Assembly: GCA_023436715.1 (NCBI GenBank)
Contig: JAEZIJ010000205.1
Location: forward strand, 1-56,480
Length of the DNA: 56,480 nucleotides
Source: Acidobacteriota bacterium
GTDB taxonomy: Bacteria > Acidobacteriota > Terriglobia > Bryobacterales > Bryobacteraceae
Reading direction: 5' to 3'
Positions 32,934-40,302 of the stretch are shown piece after piece. A model generated the notes under the pieces. It made no database searches. It worked only from the letters and a program-made list of their open reading frames with translations, and had not been told where the DNA came from. Positions within the stretch are counted from its first letter, which is position 1. Each line of letters starts with the position of its first letter. The translations under genes were made by a program, and so were the position numbers.

Positions 32934-33695
32934 ATGGTCAAAGTTACTCGACTCATCAATCCGCAGCGGAAGCGGAAGGCGGCCCGCCCCGCAGTGAAAC
33001 GACATCGGCGCCCGGCGGCCAAGCCCCGCAAGGCCCGCAAGAGCAACCCCGGCACGCTCTATACGCTTGGGTTTCTCAATCCAACCAGGAGCAAAACAGT
33101 GAAGAAAAAAGCGCACAAGAAGCCCCGCCGCGCCGGCCGCCGGCAAAACCCGGTCGTCCGGGTCACGGCAAAGAAGGCACGCCCGCGCCGCCGGCGCAAT
33201 CCGAGCCGCGCCGGAGTGATCGGAGCCAGCACGGGCATGCTGAAGCAGGGTCTGTTGGCTCTGTTCGGCCTGCTCATAGCGCGCCAGTTGCCGCAGTTCG
33301 CGCTTGGCGCGAGCAACAAAGGCATCCTCGGATATCTGTCGAACTTCGCCACGGCCGTGGCCGCTGGCATGGCAACGTCCAAGTTCGTCGGCAAGAGCGA
33401 AGGCAACAGTGTCGCCATCGGAGGCATGTTGTACCTCGCCAACCGCGTGATCACCGAGAAATTCTCGCCCATCGGCCAAGCCCTCAGCCTTTCCGGATTG
33501 GGCGATGCGACGGCCAACACCAGCCTGGGCCGCTACACGACTGCATACAGCCCCATGCCGGTGTACCGCGATGCGGCCGGGAATCCGATCATCCCGCGCC
33601 AGATCAATGCGGCGGCCGCCGTAGCCGCCGTGCAGCCTCAGGCGCAGCCTTCGAAGGTCGCCGGGCTTTCGCGCGTCACTCCCGGCCGGATCTAA
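32934..33695 (+). CDS. Arg/Lys-rich nucleoprotein-like protein with hydrophobic domain
   Basis: 253 aa from the ATG at 32934. Residues 1-95 are extremely basic and contain five Asn-Pro motifs (INPQR, SNPGT, LNPTR, QNPVV, RNPSR). Residues about 100-175 are hydrophobic (GLLALFGLLIARQLPQFALG and FATAVAAGMATSK). The end has TTAYSPMPVYRDAAGNPIIP. It looks like a DNA-binding protein tethered to membrane, suited to condensing the genome under a virion membrane. Function inferred. Confidence 0.6.
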   Translation: MVKVTRLINPQRKRKAARPAVKRHRRPAAKPRKARKSNPGTLYTLGFLNPTRSKTVKKKAHKKPRRAGRRQNPVVRVTAKKARPRRRRNPSRAGVIGASTGMLKQGLLALFGLLIARQLPQFALGASNKGILGYLSNFATAVAAGMATSKFVGKSEGNSVAIGGMLYLANRVITEKFSPIGQALSLSGLGDATANTSLGRYTTAYSPMPVYRDAAGNPIIPRQINAAAAVAAVQPQAQPSKVAGLSRVTPGRI

Positions 33696-33752
33696 CCATC
33701 CAGGCCGGAAAGCAGCAATCAGGAGTTCAATTTTTTCGACAGGAGCAAGGAA

Positions 33753-34319
33753 ATGAACAACATTTCGACTGACGGCGTGCCCGTGAAATTGTTGCGCGAG
33801 CCGCTGTACGACACCTATTCCCAGGCCGCGGCCGCAGCGCCGGCTGCGCTGCCCAAGAAGATCCAGTTTTTCGTGAAGGGCAAATCGTCCGACAAGGGCA
33901 TCCACCTCACGAACCTGAACGACGATGGCAAGCTTCCGCCGCCCGAGCGCATGAGCGTCTACCGCGCGCCGCGATTCGTGTTCACCGGAATGATCGAGGG
34001 CGATATCGTCGCCATGGTCAAAGCCTACGTCTGCAAAGTGATTGTGGCCGGTTCCGACCAGTTCACCGGTCCGCTCGAGTATTGCGCCGGTGGCGGCGGA
34101 GTGGACACCAACCCGAACAACGGAACGCCGAGCGTCGAAGCCGTAGTGGCCTTTCCTGAGGATCTCCGGATCGACATCGAGGCCGGCCAAAAGTTCGAAG
34201 TGCAGCTCATCACCGAAGGCGCCGAGATTACGCTGGCGAAGACCGGCGACGACCCGGCCGGCAAGGGCCTTTTTGTGCGCTGCATGCTCGACGGCGTGCA
34301 CCAATTGCCGCAGGGGTAA
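33753..34319 (+). CDS. Beta-rich virion protein, candidate capsid protein
   Basis: 188 aa. SD AGGAGCAAGG precedes the ATG. Mostly short beta segments: PKKIQFFVKGK, HLTNLNDDGKLPPPERMSVY, then DLRIDIEAGQKFEVQLIT, closing with GLFVRCMLDGVHQ. No TM, no Cys cluster. Size and strand pattern fit a single jelly-roll capsomer protein such as the small capsid proteins of P23-77-like phages. It stands at the centre of the late operon and is followed by a 9-bp hairpin. Family not recognised, so the capsid role is inference. Confidence 0.55.
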   Translation: MNNISTDGVPVKLLREPLYDTYSQAAAAAPAALPKKIQFFVKGKSSDKGIHLTNLNDDGKLPPPERMSVYRAPRFVFTGMIEGDIVAMVKAYVCKVIVAGSDQFTGPLEYCAGGGGVDTNPNNGTPSVEAVVAFPEDLRIDIEAGQKFEVQLITEGAEITLAKTGDDPAGKGLFVRCMLDGVHQLPQG

Positions 34320-34342
34320 TCCTCCGCACGGCAAATCATTCA

Positions 34343-34366
34343 GCCGGGCGCCCACCAGCGCCCGGC
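34343..34366 (+). promoter_or_regulatory. Intercistronic hairpin in late operon
   Basis: GCCGGGCGC at 34,343-34,351 pairs perfectly with GCGCCCGGC at 34,358-34,366, 6-nt loop. It lies between two candidate capsid genes, 14 bp before the AGGAGG SD of the next gene. No T run. It may stabilise mRNA or cause partial termination. Confidence 0.5.
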
Positions 34367-34391
34367 ACCTACTGACAGGAGGATTGATCCC

Positions 34392-34787
34392 ATGTTTGGA
34401 CAGACACCCGCTCCCGCGCCAGCCGAGCCTCAGTACCACGAGGAAGAGTGCTCCTTCGTGGTCTCGCTCGCGCTCGCCAGCGGTAACGCTTTCGCGGATC
34501 TGAAGCTCAACCTCGACGCAGACTACGAGTTTGTGCTCACGCACCTGATCGCCAAGTATGACCAGGCGTTCTCTTTCAACTTCAACCCGCCGTCCGGACC
34601 GCCCGTGTTCAGCACCGAGGTTCAGGCGGCCAACTGCTTCGGAACGGCACAGTTTCCGCGGCCGCTGCTCGTTCCGATGGTGTTTTCCGCTGGCAGCCAG
34701 ATCAAGTACGCCGTAACCAATCTGCACGCCGGCGACAACAACATCGAAATTGTTTTCGGCGGCTACCGGCGCTACCGCGTCAACTGA
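34392..34787 (+). CDS. Beta-rich virion protein, candidate second capsid protein
   Basis: 131 aa. SD AGGAGG is 9 nt before the ATG. Core strands: ADLKLNLDADYEFVLTHLIA, FSFNFNPPSGPPVFST, FGTAQFPRPLLVPMVFSAG, YAVTNLHAGDNNIEIVFGG. The final pattern P-L-x-x-P-x-x-F-x-A-G-x-x-I-x-Y-x-V-x-N-L...N-x-I-x-I-V-F also appears in the N-terminal domain of the protein at 34,987, which suggests one fold. Consistent with a single jelly-roll. Inference. Confidence 0.55.
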   Translation: MFGQTPAPAPAEPQYHEEECSFVVSLALASGNAFADLKLNLDADYEFVLTHLIAKYDQAFSFNFNPPSGPPVFSTEVQAANCFGTAQFPRPLLVPMVFSAGSQIKYAVTNLHAGDNNIEIVFGGYRRYRVN

Positions 34788-34793
34788 GGCCAT

Positions 34794-34997
34794 ATGGGCA
34801 ACCTGACGGCCGGCGAGGTAATCGGATGGCTCATCTCTGGCGGCGCCCTGCTGGCGGTCCTCAGCACGCGCGCCGCCGTTGCCGAACTGCGCGCCGACCT
34901 TGCCGAGCGCCAGGAAACACGCTGCCAGCAATGCAGGCGCGAGTTTGTCAGCCGGCGGGAGTGGGACCAATTCAGAGGAGCACAGCATGAGGGATGA
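34794..34997 (+). CDS. Small TM/coiled-coil protein with CxxC
   Basis: 67 aa. N-terminal TM (VIGWLISGGALLAVLS), a short coiled coil (AAVAELRADLAERQET), then CQQCRREFVSRREWDQF, a C-x2-C followed by an amphipathic helix. The last codons overlap the start of the next gene by 11 bp. Unknown; possibly a spanin-like or virion membrane protein. Confidence 0.55.
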   Translation: MGNLTAGEVIGWLISGGALLAVLSTRAAVAELRADLAERQETRCQQCRREFVSRREWDQFRGAQHEG

Positions 34998-35976
34998 TGT
35001 TTCGAACACACTCTTTCGACCGGCGCTGTCGAGTGCCGGTCGCTTCCATCCGCAGGCGGCCGCGCAACTGGAGCCCTTGCGGCGTGCTCTTGGATACCGC
35101 GAGGTCGCCGAAACCATCCCCGACAAACGCAACGCCAGCATAGGGGCCAACGCCACCTACGAGCACCGCATCAGCGTACCTCCGGGTACGTGGCTCTGGG
35201 GCATCTCTGGTAGCTCGTCCGAGGCGGACGGCTGTACCGTCCAGGTGATCGACCAGGGCACCGGAGGCACGCTGTTTTCGGCTCCGGCCTACATCGGAAA
35301 CGCCGTCAGCGGAGAGGCCCTGTCGGTTTTGGACGGCGGCGGCGCCGCGCATTCCATCCGCCAGGCCGTTGCGTTTCTGGCCCGTCCGCGGGTGTTTGTC
35401 GAGCCCGGCTGGGCCAAGGTGCGCGTAGTGAACCTCGCCAACGCCGCCAACCTGGTGCAGATCGCCCTCTATTTCGCCGTGCCGCCGGCGCCCGGCGATC
35501 CGCGCAATGAGTACAACGCCCTGCTCGAGCAGGAATGCGACCTCGCCCGCCGTGCCATTCGAACGAGCTCCGGAGGCGCGCAAGGAAGCGGAGGAACTAT
35601 GACGCCCGGAGGAATCTTTATACCCGGCGCGACCGACCCGCTCACCCTGCCGGCCACTCCCTTTAGCTTCGATCTCACCGCCGCCGGCGCGGAAACGCTC
35701 ACGCTCATGCCGGCCGCACCGGGATACCGCATCGCGGTGTACGCCTTGGACCTCCAGGCAATCGACGGCAACACCCTCACGCTGTACAACGGAACGAAGC
35801 CGCTCCGCGGCGCCATCAAATTGGCGGCTGGAAGCGGCTACATGCGGCAGATCGCCGACCCGAAAAACCCTCACTGGGTGCTCGATGAAGGCGCGCCGCT
35901 CAACATCGGCACCGAGATCGCCGGCCGCTTCACCGGCGACGGCCAGGTACGGTTCCTGGAGAAATGGGGAGTATAG
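34987..35976 (+). CDS. Two-domain beta-rich virion protein (capsid or penton/spike candidate)
   Basis: 329 aa from the ATG at 34987. Domain 1 (about 45-180) has RISVPPGTWLWGISGSSS, VIDQGTGGTLFSAPAY, LARPRVFVEPGWAKVRVVNL, LVQIALYFAVPPA. Domain 2 (about 215-329) has SFDLTAAGAETLTLMPA, RIAVYALDLQAIDGNTLTLY, DEGAPLNIGTEIAGRFTGDG. Two consecutive beta-sandwich domains match the size of double jelly-roll capsid proteins (about 270-400 aa), although a spike base is equally possible. Domain 1 resembles the preceding 131-aa protein. The fold assignment is my inference. Confidence 0.55.
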   Translation: MRDDVSNTLFRPALSSAGRFHPQAAAQLEPLRRALGYREVAETIPDKRNASIGANATYEHRISVPPGTWLWGISGSSSEADGCTVQVIDQGTGGTLFSAPAYIGNAVSGEALSVLDGGGAAHSIRQAVAFLARPRVFVEPGWAKVRVVNLANAANLVQIALYFAVPPAPGDPRNEYNALLEQECDLARRAIRTSSGGAQGSGGTMTPGGIFIPGATDPLTLPATPFSFDLTAAGAETLTLMPAAPGYRIAVYALDLQAIDGNTLTLYNGTKPLRGAIKLAAGSGYMRQIADPKNPHWVLDEGAPLNIGTEIAGRFTGDGQVRFLEKWGV

Positions 35977-35978
35977 CC

Positions 35979-36407
35979 ATGCGGCAACTGCTCATCTTGA
36001 TTGTTCTCGCTGGCGGCGCGATCACGCCGGCGCGCGCTCAGTTCTGGGGTGGCGGCAGCACCGCCGAGCGCGTGACCTTCGTACTCTGCATCGGAGCCGA
36101 CTGCGCGACCGGCACCAATCTCACGGCGCCCTGGATCAGCTTCCGGCCCGGCAAGATCACCGTGTGCAAGGCCGTGGCCAAGACGGCGCCCGTAGGCGCG
36201 GCCGTGCTCATTGACATCCAGCGCAACGGCACCTCGATCTTTGGAGCGACGAAACTGACCATTCCGGCTGGTTCTACCGCCGTGGCCACACGCAAGACCT
36301 TTGCCGCAGCCGCGCTCGCCGAAGATGACCTGTTGACGGTGGACATCACCCAGGTGGGGAGCACGGCTCCTGGTAAGAATATCAGCGTGGTCTGCAAGGT
36401 GGACTGA
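35979..36407 (+). CDS. Secreted beta-sandwich protein of the late operon
   Basis: 142 aa from the ATG at 35979. Residues 1-21 (QLLILIVLAGGAITPARA) look like a Sec signal peptide, unusual for a phage structural protein. The mature part (PWISFRPGKITVCKAVAKTA, VLIDIQRNGTSIFGATKLTI, LTVDITQVGSTAPGKNISVV) matches small beta-sandwich modules found in phage appendage proteins. It might decorate the membrane or be exported to the host envelope. Confidence 0.55.
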   Translation: MRQLLILIVLAGGAITPARAQFWGGGSTAERVTFVLCIGADCATGTNLTAPWISFRPGKITVCKAVAKTAPVGAAVLIDIQRNGTSIFGATKLTIPAGSTAVATRKTFAAAALAEDDLLTVDITQVGSTAPGKNISVVCKVD

Positions 36408-37414
36408 TGAGCCGCATATTCCAGGATTCCTGCCAACTCTACAGCAGCGCAGCGGAGGTCAAGCTGCGCTGGACTGTTACGGGCGGATCACAAGGAGTTG
36501 CTGCGACTCAGGGGAGACGTGGTGGTCGCGCACTTTCGTTTGGCTATAGCAGCGACTACGCGCGGAAGGTGTTTGACGATCTGGAGCCAGAACTGTACGT
36601 AGGATTCGCCTGCAGATTCACCGGCATTTCGCCTGCCACGAGCCCGGCATTTTTCTATCTTCTGGACAACAATAACGCTATCCAGGTGGACTTGCGCATC
36701 GACGGAAACGGGGCTGTACTGCTCACGCGAAACGGGACCGAGCTAGGGCGGACTGCCAATGCAGCGGTTGTTGCTGGATCAGTTCATCACTTCCAGGTGC
36801 ATGCCAAGATTGCACATGCAGGCGGGCAGGCCGAGTTGCGAATGGATGGGAGATCTGTCGCCAGCATCAGCTTCACCGGAGACACACAAGCCACTACGTC
36901 CGCGGGAGCGAAGGCGATTCAATTCAGCGGGCCTGCGAGTGGCCAGTTGTATTTGTGCGATGTCGTCGTGAACAATGCCACCGGGACGCGCAACAATGCC
37001 TGGCCAGGAGACGTGCGGGTAGACGTGATCGTTCCCACCGGGAGCGGAGCGAACAATGGTTGGGCGCCTTCGACTGGTACGGAGCGCTACGCCTGCGTCA
37101 ACGCGGTGCCTGTGCAGACGGCCAAGTTCATCGAATCGTCCACACCGGGCGACCTCTGCACCATGAAGTTTCCCGCCTTCCCAGGCGGGCAGGTCCAAGC
37201 GGTTCAGTCCGTGTTGTATGGACAAAAGACCGATGCCGGCGCGCGTTCGATGGCTCCGGTGTTTCGAGATGGCGGCGCCGATCGCGATGGGGCGACGGTG
37301 GCGTTGTTTGACAGTCTCGGCTTTTTCACTCAGATGTACGAGACCGATCCATCGACCGGGGCAGAGTGGACAGCCGGAAAAGTGGCCGAATTCGGTCCCA
37401 AGTTGGTGAGCTGA
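36407..37414 (+). CDS. LamG/concanavalin-like appendage protein
   Basis: 335 aa. N-terminal two thirds have the LamG-like jelly-roll strands seen in phage tail or receptor-binding proteins: RRGGRALSFG, YVGFACRFTG, FFYLLDNNNAIQVDLRIDGN, LYLCDVVVNNATGTRNNAWP, then GDVRVDVIVPTGSG. The C-terminal part (MYETDPSTGAEWTAGKVAEF) also follows the pattern of phage tail proteins of unknown function. Likely host recognition. ATG shares one base with the upstream TGA. Confidence 0.7.
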   Translation: MSRIFQDSCQLYSSAAEVKLRWTVTGGSQGVAATQGRRGGRALSFGYSSDYARKVFDDLEPELYVGFACRFTGISPATSPAFFYLLDNNNAIQVDLRIDGNGAVLLTRNGTELGRTANAAVVAGSVHHFQVHAKIAHAGGQAELRMDGRSVASISFTGDTQATTSAGAKAIQFSGPASGQLYLCDVVVNNATGTRNNAWPGDVRVDVIVPTGSGANNGWAPSTGTERYACVNAVPVQTAKFIESSTPGDLCTMKFPAFPGGQVQAVQSVLYGQKTDAGARSMAPVFRDGGADRDGATVALFDSLGFFTQMYETDPSTGAEWTAGKVAEFGPKLVS

Positions 37415-37626
37415 TGGCTGTCCGCATTGCTGCCGTGGATCTTGAGACAGCCACCGCCGGAGCTCCGGCCGGCCGCGTGGCGTCCGTGGCGCTCGAAGTG
37501 GATGAGCAGGGCTTCCCGGCCGGCCGCGTGGCGTCCGTGGCGCTCGAAGTGGCCTACACCGAAGGCTGGCAGTACAGCTTAGGCGGCCAGCCGGGCACGC
37601 CGGGCGCGCAAGGCGTGGCCTATTGA
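37414..37626 (+). CDS. Short fibre-like protein with 17-aa tandem repeat
   Basis: 70 aa. It contains a tandem duplication of 51 bp, with 37 bp identical at 37,465-37,501 and 37,516-37,552, giving two PAGRVASVALEV units, and a collagen-like end GGQPGTPGAQG. ATG overlaps the upstream stop. Probably an appendage component. Homology not recognised. Confidence 0.55.
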   Translation: MAVRIAAVDLETATAGAPAGRVASVALEVDEQGFPAGRVASVALEVAYTEGWQYSLGGQPGTPGAQGVAY

Positions 37627-37719
37627 GTGGCCACAAGGGTAGTCGAAAGTGGGGCGGCCAAGTCGTTGATTCGAAGGTGACGCAAGGAAGCCGCCAAACG
37701 TGAGCAAAAGGGACCCCTT

Positions 37720-37896
37720 ATGAACTCGGTTGACTACATCGCGGCGGCCGCCCTGATCGCCGTGAACGAGTGGAACCCGACCGGCCGCGAGCCGCGCACT
37801 GTGGCTGAGTCCGAGCGGATCGTGCCCGAGAAAGCAGCCGCCATGCTGGCTATCGCGGCGTTCTGGTATTACGGCCGACAACTGGAGGGTAAATGA
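37720..37896 (+). CDS. Small element protein, unknown
   Basis: 58 aa, ATG at 37720. Starts MNSVDYIAAAALIAVNEWNP and ends in AAMLAIAAFWYYGRQLEGK, so one weak hydrophobic segment. The upstream 93 bp (37,627-37,719) hold no gene. The stop overlaps the next ATG (ATGA), which supports translation. Confidence 0.5.
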   Translation: MNSVDYIAAAALIAVNEWNPTGREPRTVAESERIVPEKAAAMLAIAAFWYYGRQLEGK

Positions 37897-38048
37897 ACGT
37901 CCACGCCAACATCCGTCCCCTCGGATTCATTGCCGAGCAGTCCGTACAAGATGAGATCCAGGCCGCGGCAGAGCGCCTCAAGACCGCTCTCATCATCATC
38001 GGAATTATCGTTGCCCTCGCTGGCGTGGCCACGCTGGCGAAACACTGA
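37893..38048 (+). CDS. Small single-TM protein
   Basis: 51 aa. Amphipathic N-terminus then a TM (TALIIIGIIVALAGVATLAK). It lies just before the holin-like gene and could be an antiholin or lysis accessory. Function inferred from position only. Confidence 0.5.
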   Translation: MNVHANIRPLGFIAEQSVQDEIQAAAERLKTALIIIGIIVALAGVATLAKH

Positions 38049-38096
38049 CCTCTCGCATGAGGCGGCCGCAGTCCGCCAAAAGGAGCGTAACGACCT

Positions 38097-38285
38097 ATGC
38101 AAAACGCACAGCGTAACTGGAAAACCACCATCTTCGGAATCCTCACCCTCGCTCTGGCGGGATTCCAGATCTACACCAACCCAACCACCGCAACGGACGT
38201 CCAGACCATGGCCGCCGTTGCTACTGGAGTCGGCCTGATCGTCGCCAAAGACGGCGACAAGACCGGAACCACCCAACATCCGTAA
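38097..38285 (+). CDS. Holin-like small membrane protein
   Basis: 62 aa, SD AAAGGAGCG. NWKTTIFGILTLALAGFQIY, a short loop, then QTMAAVATGVGLIVAKDGDK: two hydrophobic segments and the W-K-T-T...G-x-G-L-x-x-A-K-D pattern known from small phage holins. Directly upstream of the endolysin gene. Confidence 0.65.
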   Translation: MQNAQRNWKTTIFGILTLALAGFQIYTNPTTATDVQTMAAVATGVGLIVAKDGDKTGTTQHP

Positions 38286-38299
38286 CAGCTAAACCGCCA

Positions 38300-38327
38300 G
38301 GCCGGGCGCCAACCTCCCCGCCCGGCC
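38300..38327 (+). promoter_or_regulatory. Intercistronic hairpin before endolysin
   Basis: GGCCGGGCG at 38,300-38,308 pairs with CGCCCGGCC at 38,319-38,327 (9 bp, 10-nt loop). Similar in sequence to the hairpin at 34,343. Between holin-like and endolysin genes. Confidence 0.45.
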
Positions 38328-38345
38328 GCCACCCTAAGAACGACC

Positions 38346-38825
38346 ATGGCTGACTTCAACCCGGCAGTTGAGAACTTACTCCGCAAGGAAGGGGGCTTCG
38401 CACCGCGCGACAACCGCGCCGGAAGCGTCAATTTCGGAATCACGGCGCAATTCTTGCGCTGCATTCGACACCCGAAGAAGCCGGCCGAACTGACGCGCGA
38501 AGAGGCAATCGAGCTTTACCGCCTGCACTTCTGGACTCCGGCACGCTGCGAGGCCATCCGCGACCAGGCAGCCGCCGAGCTGTTTTTCGAGGCTGCGGTC
38601 AACATGGGACTGCCACAGGCCACGCGGCTTTTGCAGCGCGCCGCCAGCGTGGAAGCAGACGGCCGCATCGGTCCAGTCACGCTCCACGCCGTCAACTCCT
38701 ATCAGCCGGCCGAATTCTGCCAGCGATTCCGCCAGCAAGCCCTTGACTTCTACGAACAGTTGGCCGCCTCCGATTCGGAGTACGCCGACGACCTGAAAGG
38801 CTGGAAGGCGAGAATCGGACTATGA
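38346..38825 (+). CDS. GH108-type endolysin (N-acetylmuramidase)
   Basis: 159 aa. LLRKEGGFAPRDNRAGSVNF with the catalytic Glu in EGG and the following NFGIT, then ELTREEAIELYRLHFWTPAR: the glycosyl hydrolase 108 pattern. The second half, QATRLLQRAASVEADGRIGP, matches the PG-binding_3 domain that accompanies it. No signal peptide, so it depends on the holin. It degrades peptidoglycan for host lysis. Confidence 0.88.
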   Translation: MADFNPAVENLLRKEGGFAPRDNRAGSVNFGITAQFLRCIRHPKKPAELTREEAIELYRLHFWTPARCEAIRDQAAAELFFEAAVNMGLPQATRLLQRAASVEADGRIGPVTLHAVNSYQPAEFCQRFRQQALDFYEQLAASDSEYADDLKGWKARIGL

Positions 38826-38918
38826 ACCGCTACATCCCGAACCCGAGCACCCCCGCCGGCCGGCGACCCCGTCGAGCTGATAACGGACAGAGCGAAGCGG
38901 TACCGCGCCCAAGCCGAC

Positions 38919-39368
38919 ATGCCGCCCGGCACGCCGCGCGTGTGCGTCTATTGCGGATCGGACGCCACGATGGTAGATCACGTGGACGGAAACGAGAGCC
39001 ACGGCAACCCTGAGAACCTCGCCTTTTCCTGCCGCCCCTGCAACACCACGAAAGCCAACGTCATGCACGCCGCCGGCATCGGAACAAAAACCCGCCAGTA
39101 CAACCCGCCGGCCAAGCCAGCCGCCAACCTCGCCCAATGGCAATGGGCCGTTTCGCGCATCCGGCGCCGCGACAAGCGCACCGGCCAGCTCCAGAAGAAA
39201 GACGGCTGGAAAATCGACGCGCCCGCCAAGGAAGTCGCCACCGCCGTCGCTATGATACGCGCGACGCCGCACAGGAAGCGAGTCGAGTTCGCGCAGCAAC
39301 TCCAAGCCAAGCAACGCCCCCGCTCCCGCAAACCCGAAGATCTGAGTTATCTTGATGAATGGATGTAA
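38919..39368 (+). CDS. HNH-type endonuclease, 5' end frameshifted
   Basis: 149 aa from the ATG at 38919. VCVYCGSDATMVDHVDGNE, then NPENLAFSCRPCNTTKANV: two Cys pairs and the D-H of the betabetaalpha-Me core. The homologous-looking reading continues upstream in the same frame (DPVELITDRAKRYRAQAD) to about 38,862, while an ATG with perfect ATGA overlap at 38,822 (MNRYIPNPSTPAG) is in another frame. A tandem CCGG pair at 38,856-38,863 explains the shift: removing one copy fuses both parts. Either a recent 4-bp duplication or a start at 38,919. Confidence 0.7.
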   Translation: MPPGTPRVCVYCGSDATMVDHVDGNESHGNPENLAFSCRPCNTTKANVMHAAGIGTKTRQYNPPAKPAANLAQWQWAVSRIRRRDKRTGQLQKKDGWKIDAPAKEVATAVAMIRATPHRKRVEFAQQLQAKQRPRSRKPEDLSYLDEWM

Positions 39369-39467
39369 ACTTTAGCTCTTTGGGTTTGGTACAGTTCCCC
39401 GCAAAAGACCGCTCCTGGTCTGCGACATTCTAGCCGCATAATCGGTCGGAGGTATATTCTTAACGCT

Positions 39468-39716
39468 ATGCGCTCGTTTCTTCAGGAGATGATCCAGACC
39501 GAACCTCACCTTGCACCAACCGTTGCCGAAGTCCTGGAAGCACTCATAGGTGGATTGGTCATCAATACCGCACGCCAGGTGTTTGAGCTTGAGGCAGTCC
39601 TCTCGGAAATTGACCGGACGTGTCCGCTGCCAGCGCAATTGCGCGCCAAAATCGAGCAGATCCTGCATCCTCAGAGCACGCCAGATCAGCGACCAGAAAA
39701 TCAAAAACACGGATGA
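39468..39716 (+). CDS. Small unknown protein upstream of the resolvase
   Basis: 82 aa. Helical, no recognised domain (QTEPHLAPTVAEVLEALIGG, TCPLPAQLRAKIEQIL). The stop overlaps the resolvase start. A CGGAGG lies 15 nt before the ATG, too far for an ideal SD. The 99 bp before it (39,369-39,467) hold no gene and may carry a promoter. Confidence 0.45.
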   Translation: MRSFLQEMIQTEPHLAPTVAEVLEALIGGLVINTARQVFELEAVLSEIDRTCPLPAQLRAKIEQILHPQSTPDQRPENQKHG

Positions 39717-40300
39717 TGCGCGCCGCCATCTACGCCAGGATTTCCACCCGCGAGCGCGGCCAGGAGGTCGAGAACCAACTCGACCAGCTACGCAGCTACG
39801 CGGCCGCGCAGGGCTGGACGGCGACCGGAGAGTACATCGACCAGGAGAGCGGGCGCACAGCAGCCCGCTCCGAATTCCAGCGCCTGATGGCCGATGCCCG
39901 CCGCCGCCGCTTTGACCTGGTGCTCTTTTGGAGTCTGGACCGCTTCAGCCGGGAAGGCGCCCTCGAAACCCTCCAGCACCTACGCACGCTGTCTTCCGCT
40001 GGCGTGCAGTTCCGCAGCCTCACCGAGCAGTACATCGACAGCGCCGGCATCTGGGGCGAGGCGATTATCTCTATCCTGGCCGTGCTGGCAAAACAGGAGT
40101 CCATCCGCATAGGCGAGAGAACGCGGGCAGGAATGGACCGCGCAAGGAAAGCCGGAAAGCGGATCGGACGTCCGGTTGTCGATTTGGACCACGCCCGCGC
40201 GGCCGAGCTGCGCCGCCAGGGCATGACGGCCGCCGCAATCGCCGCCGCGACCGGAACCAGCCGCGCCACCGTACGGCGCCGACTCGCTGAGATCCCTTGA
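39713..40300 (+). CDS. Serine recombinase/resolvase
   Basis: 195 aa from the ATG at 39713 (a second ATG follows at once). N-terminal resolvase domain: AAIYARISTRERGQEVENQL with the nucleophile Ser, then RRRFDLVLFWSLDRFSREG and LSSAGVQFRSLTEQYIDSAG, then IAVLAKQESIRIGERT-like helix E. Short C-terminal HTH (AAAIAAATGTSRATVRRRLA). It could resolve multimers or invert DNA. The integrase elsewhere handles integration. Confidence 0.88.
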   Translation: MMRAAIYARISTRERGQEVENQLDQLRSYAAAQGWTATGEYIDQESGRTAARSEFQRLMADARRRRFDLVLFWSLDRFSREGALETLQHLRTLSSAGVQFRSLTEQYIDSAGIWGEAIISILAVLAKQESIRIGERTRAGMDRARKAGKRIGRPVVDLDHARAAELRRQGMTAAAIAAATGTSRATVRRRLAEIP

Positions 40301-40302
40301 GG

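Noticed and set aside
32919..35156. 745-codon open frame on the minus strand of the late operon
   Set aside because: Antisense to four overlapping, SD-led genes with sensible proteins. Its own sequence is low-complexity Arg/His-rich. Shadow frame.
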